Shown: piece by piece, positions 60,251-64,000 of the stretch
Numbering within the stretch: position 1 is the first letter of the stretch
Layout: each line of letters starts with the position of its first letter
Assembly (NCBI GenBank): GCA_002354095.1
Contig: DEKX01000005.1
Span: 1 to 64,000, forward strand
DNA length: 64,000 nt
Direction: 5' to 3'
Origin: Prevotella sp. UBA2711
GTDB taxonomy: Bacteria; Bacteroidota; Bacteroidia; Bacteroidales; Bacteroidaceae
Program-made: the position numbers and the translations under genes
The notes under the pieces: model-generated
Told to the model about the DNA's origin: nothing
Database searches by the model: none
What the model saw: the letters and a program-made list of their open reading frames with translations, nothing else

Positions 60251-61114
60251 ATGAGACAACTAAAAATCACAAAATCAATTACCAATCGAGAGAGCGAATC
60301 TCTTGAGAAGTATTTGCAAGAAATCGGTAAGGAAGAACTCATTTCTACCGAAGAAGAAGTGGAACTGGCACAACGCATCCGTAAGGGCGACCATAAGGCG
60401 CTTGAGCGACTCACCAAGGCCAACCTCAGATTTGTTGTCTCAGTGGCAAAACAGTATCAGAATCAGGGTTTGTCTCTGCCCGACCTTATCAACGAGGGCA
60501 ATATGGGACTTATCAAGGCTGCTGAGAAGTTTGACGAGACACGCGGTTTCAAGTTCATCTCGTATGCCGTATGGTGGATTCGCCAGAGCATCCTGCAGGC
60601 TATTGCCGAACAGAGTCGCATCGTGCGTCTGCCACTCAACCAGGTGGGAGCTGTTAATCGCATCAATCGAGAGGCTAACCGCTTCGAACAGGAACACGAG
60701 CGACGCCCGTCAGCCGAAGAGCTCTCTGAAAAGGTTGATTTGCCTGAAGATAAAATCGACGATGCCCTGCACGTCAGCGGCCATCACGTGTCGGTTGACG
60801 CTCCCTTTGTCGATGGTGAAGATAATTCCCTGCTCGATGTCCTTGTCAACGATGATGCGCCGCAAGCCGACCGCCAGTTGGTGTTGGAATCTCTGCGAGC
60901 CGAGATTCGTAATGCATTGCAGATGCTCACCGACCGTGAGCGAAAGGTAATTACCGCTTTCTTTGGCATCGACCAACCTGAGATGACCTTGGAGGAAATC
61001 GGTTCCAAATACGGGCTCACCCGCGAGCGTGTGCGCCAGATTAAGGAAAAAGCCATCCGCCGACTGCGTGGAAATACAAAGAACAAAATGTTAAAAGCAT
61101 ATTTAGGACAATGA
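60251..61114 (+). CDS. rpoD: Primary sigma factor RpoD
   Basis: The housekeeping sigma-70 of Bacteroidetes. The 287-residue protein has region 1.2 (SLEKYLQEIGKEELIS), region 2 (NLRFVVSVAKQYQNQGLSL, KFISYAVWWIRQSI), region 3, and region 4 (LTRERVRQIKEKAIRRLRG). Region 1.1 and the large non-conserved insert are absent, as usual in the phylum. The promoter is embedded in a hairpin. It overlaps the next ATG by 4 bases. Confidence 0.95.
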   Translation: MRQLKITKSITNRESESLEKYLQEIGKEELISTEEEVELAQRIRKGDHKALERLTKANLRFVVSVAKQYQNQGLSLPDLINEGNMGLIKAAEKFDETRGFKFISYAVWWIRQSILQAIAEQSRIVRLPLNQVGAVNRINREANRFEQEHERRPSAEELSEKVDLPEDKIDDALHVSGHHVSVDAPFVDGEDNSLLDVLVNDDAPQADRQLVLESLRAEIRNALQMLTDRERKVITAFFGIDQPEMTLEEIGSKYGLTRERVRQIKEKAIRRLRGNTKNKMLKAYLGQ

Positions 61115-61536
61115 AAAAAATCATCAAGTACACCCTGTTAGCCCTGCTCCTGACTGTGGCGATGCCCCAACAGATACAGGCCAAGCGTATCAAAACGAAC
61201 AAGATGTATATGTTCGGATTCTCAGCTTCCTTTCAGGATTCTGTCATTTATATGACCGATGTTCAGGAAGTGGAAGGCGCCTGGTACGACACGAAGACGA
61301 AATTCCTGTTAGGACGCCAGCACTACTCCTACCAGTTGAAGGATTTCCTGACTAACACCTACCAGCAGCCCAACCGCGTCTGCATGGTTATGTATGCCCT
61401 GTCGCGCAAAGAGGCAGAAAAGAAATTCATCAAGTTGCGAAAGGAATATACCGTCAAAGCCAAGGGCAAATACGACGTTCGCTATCTCACGAACACGGAG
61501 TTTACTTTCCGGGCTATCGACATGAGCGAGCAATAA
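61111..61536 (+). CDS. Small secreted protein, unknown
   Basis: A 141-residue protein with a signal peptide to about residue 24 (MPQQIQAK). The mature part has DSVIYMTDVQEVEGAWYD and a Lys-rich middle. I recognise no family. The ATGA overlap with rpoD and the terminator just after it show a real gene co-transcribed with sigma. Confidence 0.75.
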   Translation: MKKIIKYTLLALLLTVAMPQQIQAKRIKTNKMYMFGFSASFQDSVIYMTDVQEVEGAWYDTKTKFLLGRQHYSYQLKDFLTNTYQQPNRVCMVMYALSRKEAEKKFIKLRKEYTVKAKGKYDVRYLTNTEFTFRAIDMSEQ

Positions 61537-61543
61537 ATAAAAA

Positions 61544-61582
61544 AAAGGAACCATTCATCAGCGAAGGTTCCTTTCTTTTTTT
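61544..61582. terminator. Bidirectional terminator
   Basis: AAAGGAACC (61544-61552) pairs with GGTTCCTTT (61566-61574); A-rich left and CTTTTTTT right flanks serve the convergent genes on both strands. Confidence 0.85.
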
Positions 61583-62893
61583 CTATTCATGATTCTGTTT
61601 CCAAATCTTCATGCGTTCCTCCAGTTGCGCGTATTGATGTTCCTCAATGAACGAAGTGCAAACACGCAAGCCCTCTTGGTGCGAACCTGTTGTAATCAGA
61701 CAGATAGCTGATACACCGTAATACATCAGTTCCTTGGCCAATTCACCGCTCGACATGCCCTTATACCCTATGGTGAAGTAGAAACCATCGGCAACTGGCT
61801 CATCCAAATCCTTGTCATACACAATGTGGAAGCCGTAGCGCAGGAATATCTCCTTCAGTTTTTTGGCACGCTCGCCATACACCATCACCTCCTTACGGAA
61901 ATTATACGTGCCGTCGCTTGCAGCCTTCAGCATAGCAGCCAGCGCATACTGTGCCGAATGACTCGTGCCCGACGATAGCGCATAGAGCATACGGGTGGAG
62001 AAAACCAAACCGAAGGGCAGTCCTTCGTAGCGTTCTGCCAAATCATCATAATGGCGATGGAACAGCTTGTCCGAAATACATGTCACACCGATGCGCTCAC
62101 CAGCATAACTGAAAGCCTTAGAACCCGAAATCAAGAGCATGTAATTATCCGTATAACGACCTACCGAAGGCTGGTAAGGCGGCTGGAAGGGCACGCTCAG
62201 GTCTTTACGGAAGTCCATTGCGAAGTAAGCCAAGTCTTCCATCACGATGGTATCATATTTCGTAGCCAGTTCGCCAATCGTCTTCAACTCATCCTCATTC
62301 AGACAAATCCAAGCCGGATTATTAGGATTCGAATAGACGATAGCACAGATATTGCGACATTTGAGGTAGCTCTCCAGTTTCGGGCCCAGTTTCGAGCCAC
62401 GATAATCGTAAACGTCAAAAGTTTCATATTTCACACCCTGCACCTGCAACTGCATCTTCTGCACAGGGAAACCCGGGTCGATAAACAATACGGTATCTTT
62501 CGACTTATCAGCCTGCGAACAAGTCAGGAACGAGGCAAAAGTTCCCTGCATCGAACCAGTAACCGGCACACAGCCTTCAGGTGACACATCCAGTCCGATG
62601 AAAGCCTTCACAAATCGCGAAGCCTCCTGCTTCAACACGGGGGCACCCTGTATGTCAGGATATGAGTGGGCTATCCCCTCCTCCAGCGCCTTTATCTGCG
62701 CATCGACGCCCACCTTGGCAGCAGGCAGTCCTGGAATACCCATTTCCATTTTGATAAACTCTACGCCGCTGGCTTTCTCAGCGCGAGCAGCCACCTGTTT
62801 CACTTCACGGATGGTAGCCTTGGCAAAATCATTGATGCCCAATTCCGCCACCAATCCATCCACTATTTCCTTTTTAATCGGTGTTTCTATCAT
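61583..62893 (-). CDS. PLP-dependent class I/II aminotransferase
   Basis: A 436-residue fold-type I aminotransferase, perhaps an aspartate- or aromatic-type enzyme. VYSNPNNPAW (187-195) binds the cofactor's Asn side, EDLAYFAMD lies near 219, and the PLP lysine is K259 in SGSKAFSYAGERIG. The N-terminus is longer than AspC's. Its amino-donor specificity cannot be read. It is monocistronic, between its own promoter and a shared terminator. Confidence 0.87.
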   Translation of the reverse strand: MIETPIKKEIVDGLVAELGINDFAKATIREVKQVAARAEKASGVEFIKMEMGIPGLPAAKVGVDAQIKALEEGIAHSYPDIQGAPVLKQEASRFVKAFIGLDVSPEGCVPVTGSMQGTFASFLTCSQADKSKDTVLFIDPGFPVQKMQLQVQGVKYETFDVYDYRGSKLGPKLESYLKCRNICAIVYSNPNNPAWICLNEDELKTIGELATKYDTIVMEDLAYFAMDFRKDLSVPFQPPYQPSVGRYTDNYMLLISGSKAFSYAGERIGVTCISDKLFHRHYDDLAERYEGLPFGLVFSTRMLYALSSGTSHSAQYALAAMLKAASDGTYNFRKEVMVYGERAKKLKEIFLRYGFHIVYDKDLDEPVADGFYFTIGYKGMSSGELAKELMYYGVSAICLITTGSHQEGLRVCTSFIEEHQYAQLEERMKIWKQNHE

Positions 62894-62920
62894 TTCTTAT
62901 ATATTAATACTTCTGACGTG

Positions 62921-62952
62921 CAAAGGTACAATTAAGCGAGCAAAATGCAAAA
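62921..62952 (-). promoter_or_regulatory. Aminotransferase promoter
   Basis: CAAAGGTA at 62921-62928 reads TACCTTTG on the minus strand; CAAAA at 62948-62952 gives the -33, spaced by 19. A perfect 11-bp hairpin AAAAGAAAAAC/GTTTTTCTTTT (62949-62972) covers the -33 side. Confidence 0.7.
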
Positions 62953-63019
62953 GAAAAACGGGTTTTTCTTTTCATTTTCGAACGAAGTTTACGAAGTTAC
63001 CATTGTTCCAAATATCTTA

Positions 63020-63151
63020 TATCACAGTTCCGAATACCATCTATCGCTGATCCGAATAGGACTTAACAGGGGATAGAAGCCATTCCGGCAAGGAACAGAT
63101 GCCACTCAAGCAGGGAATAGATGCCGCTCCGACGACCGTTTGCGCCTACGC
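63020..63151. repeat. Degenerate 22-bp tandem repeat array (right)
   Basis: Units begin at 63020, 63042, 63064, 63086, 63108 and 63130. Neighbouring units agree at 15-17 of 22 positions (63086 against 63108: 17). The unit at 63042 shares 15 bases (from 63041) with the left array at 40-54. The array fills the gap before the nucleotidase gene. Confidence 0.75.
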
Positions 63152-63200
63152 AAATCATCGTGCGCGTATGCGCAAACGATTATTTCCCTATACGCAAATT
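63137..63200. repeat. Inverted and direct GCAAA repeats
   Basis: CGTTTGCGC (63137-63145) is inverted as GCGCAAACG (63170-63178). ACGCAAAT recurs at about 63148 and 63190. Possible protein-binding sites or the end of the repeat element; nothing else is seen in this gap. Confidence 0.55.
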
Positions 63201-63252
63201 CAACTTCAGAATTTTTCGCGGGTGTAAGCAGGAAATTATCAAAATAAAGTTG

Positions 63253-63260
63253 TATCTTTG
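63253..63260 (+). promoter_or_regulatory. -7 element for the nucleotidase gene
   Basis: TATCTTTG, 60 bases before the start codon. A clear -33 was not found. Confidence 0.5.
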
Positions 63261-63319
63261 TAAACTGAAATTACAAATCAAAAATATGATGAACGAAGGG
63301 CTTTAAATACAAGAATATC

Positions 63320-64000
63320 ATGAGAAGATTATTAATAAATATTTGTAAGACGGTCTTTTGCGGTTTACTGGTCGCATCGTGTTCAACAACAGACGACAAT
63401 TCCGTCAGCCCTAATCGTCAGAAAAGTATCGTCATTCTCTACGACAATGATGTGCATTGTCACATTGACGGATATACCCGTCTGGCAGGTCTGCGCGATG
63501 CCATCTTGGCTGCCGACACCGCCTACGTGGGCATCACCTCGAGTGGCGACTTCGTCAACGGTGATGTGGCTGGAGCCATTTCACGCGGACAGTACATCGT
63601 GGATATCATTCGCACCGTTGGCTACACGGCTATAGCACCGGGCAACCACGAGTTCGACTTCGGCATACCGCGCCTGCTGGAGCTGATACCCAAAATGGGG
63701 GCACCTGTGGTATGCTCCAATTTCTACAAGATCGGGGACACCAGTCCTATCTATCAAACTTACACCATCAGGCAGTTCGGTAAGAAGCGCGTCGCCTTCG
63801 TAGGTGCCACCACGCCGGAGGCATTGATGGATGAGAAATATTCCTTCTACGACAAGGATGGCAAGCAGACCTACGACCTGCGCACAGACAAGGTTTTCAG
63901 TCTGGTGCAGCAGTCGGTTGACGACGCCCGTAATGCGGGCGCCGACTATGTGGTGATGCTGTCCCACCTCGGTGAGAAAAAATCCTACACGGGCGTCGAT
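63320..64000 (+). CDS. 5'-nucleotidase/UshA-like lipoprotein (partial)
   Basis: The first 227 codons of a gene that runs off the window. The signal peptide ends in a lipobox with C21 (VASC). The metallophosphoesterase motifs NDVHCH (D44, H46), SGDFVNGD and GNHEFDFG are present, as in UshA/5'-nucleotidases that dephosphorylate extracellular nucleotides. The C-terminal substrate domain should lie beyond the window. Confidence 0.87.
   Translation, partial: MRRLLINICKTVFCGLLVASCSTTDDNSVSPNRQKSIVILYDNDVHCHIDGYTRLAGLRDAILAADTAYVGITSSGDFVNGDVAGAISRGQYIVDIIRTVGYTAIAPGNHEFDFGIPRLLELIPKMGAPVVCSNFYKIGDTSPIYQTYTIRQFGKKRVAFVGATTPEALMDEKYSFYDKDGKQTYDLRTDKVFSLVQQSVDDARNAGADYVVMLSHLGEKKSYTGVD

Noticed and set aside
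63121..63306. A 61-codon + frame after the right repeat array
   Set aside because: It is made of repeat and A/T-rich leader sequence and overlaps the -7 element of the nucleotidase gene.

Overview
The window looks like chromosomal DNA from a Bacteroidales bacterium, most probably a Prevotella-type gut or rumen species. I base this on three things. Promoters follow the Bacteroidetes pattern (TTTG near -33, TAnnTTTG at -7) with no clear Shine-Dalgarno sites. Several families are typical of the phylum: DUF3127, DUF4835, HU-type proteins of the CCDC81 and histone-like kinds, a short primary sigma factor without region 1.1, and class III fructose bisphosphatase. The carbohydrate genes (GH51 arabinofuranosidase, uronate isomerase) suit a plant-polysaccharide user. 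No species assignment is possible without a search.

Layout. 1-430: a degenerate 22-bp tandem repeat runs into the 3' half of a dead N-acetylmuramoyl-alanine amidase gene. 460-10028: a forward housekeeping run (phoH, purC, menG, aroE, a TPM-domain membrane protein with lemA, purM, an RNA methyltransferase, prfA, pyrF). 10050-11411: reverse mtgA and an OmpA-type lipoprotein. 11480-23060: proS, rpsA, then after reverse DUF3127 a run of dnaN, an epsilon-like exonuclease, coaBC, DUF4835, recN and an inactive trypsin-fold/TPR protein. 23174-23247: tRNA-Arg(ACG).

23300-32880 is the accessory part. It holds a NUDIX gene, a promoter with palindromic operators in front of a gene relic, an unknown secreted protein, and a reverse four-gene defence operon (DUF2442-HTH, HNH nuclease, GmrSD-like DUF262 protein, helicase-less Type IIG/ISP-like restriction-modification enzyme). 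The operon's promoter still carries the start codon and the tail of a deleted DUF4160 gene. Next come a candidate structured RNA, an HU-like gene, a large inverted repeat around pure A/T DNA, and the last codons of a second amidase.

32890-40205 is reverse: a membrane-anchored amidohydrolase, pfkA, a NhaD-type antiporter, a nitrilase-family amidase, ugd and rfbC. 40327-53060 is forward: an HU/SPOR protein, a zinc-ribbon/FHA protein, then purU-hisH-hisA-hisF-hisIE-ftsE-lysC-lysA, two glycosyltransferase-like genes, fbp and a short HPPK-like gene. 53020-55266 is reverse: a second RNA methyltransferase and uxaC. 55452-61536 is forward: GH51, asparaginase, a DegQ-type protease, rpoD and a small secreted protein. 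61583-62893 is a reverse aminotransferase. After a second 22-bp repeat array, the window ends inside a 5'-nucleotidase-like lipoprotein gene.

The most notable patterns are the compact defence operon behind a captured promoter, the two 22-bp repeat arrays at the window ends, and a recurring hairpin in which the terminator of one gene contains the promoter boxes of the next.
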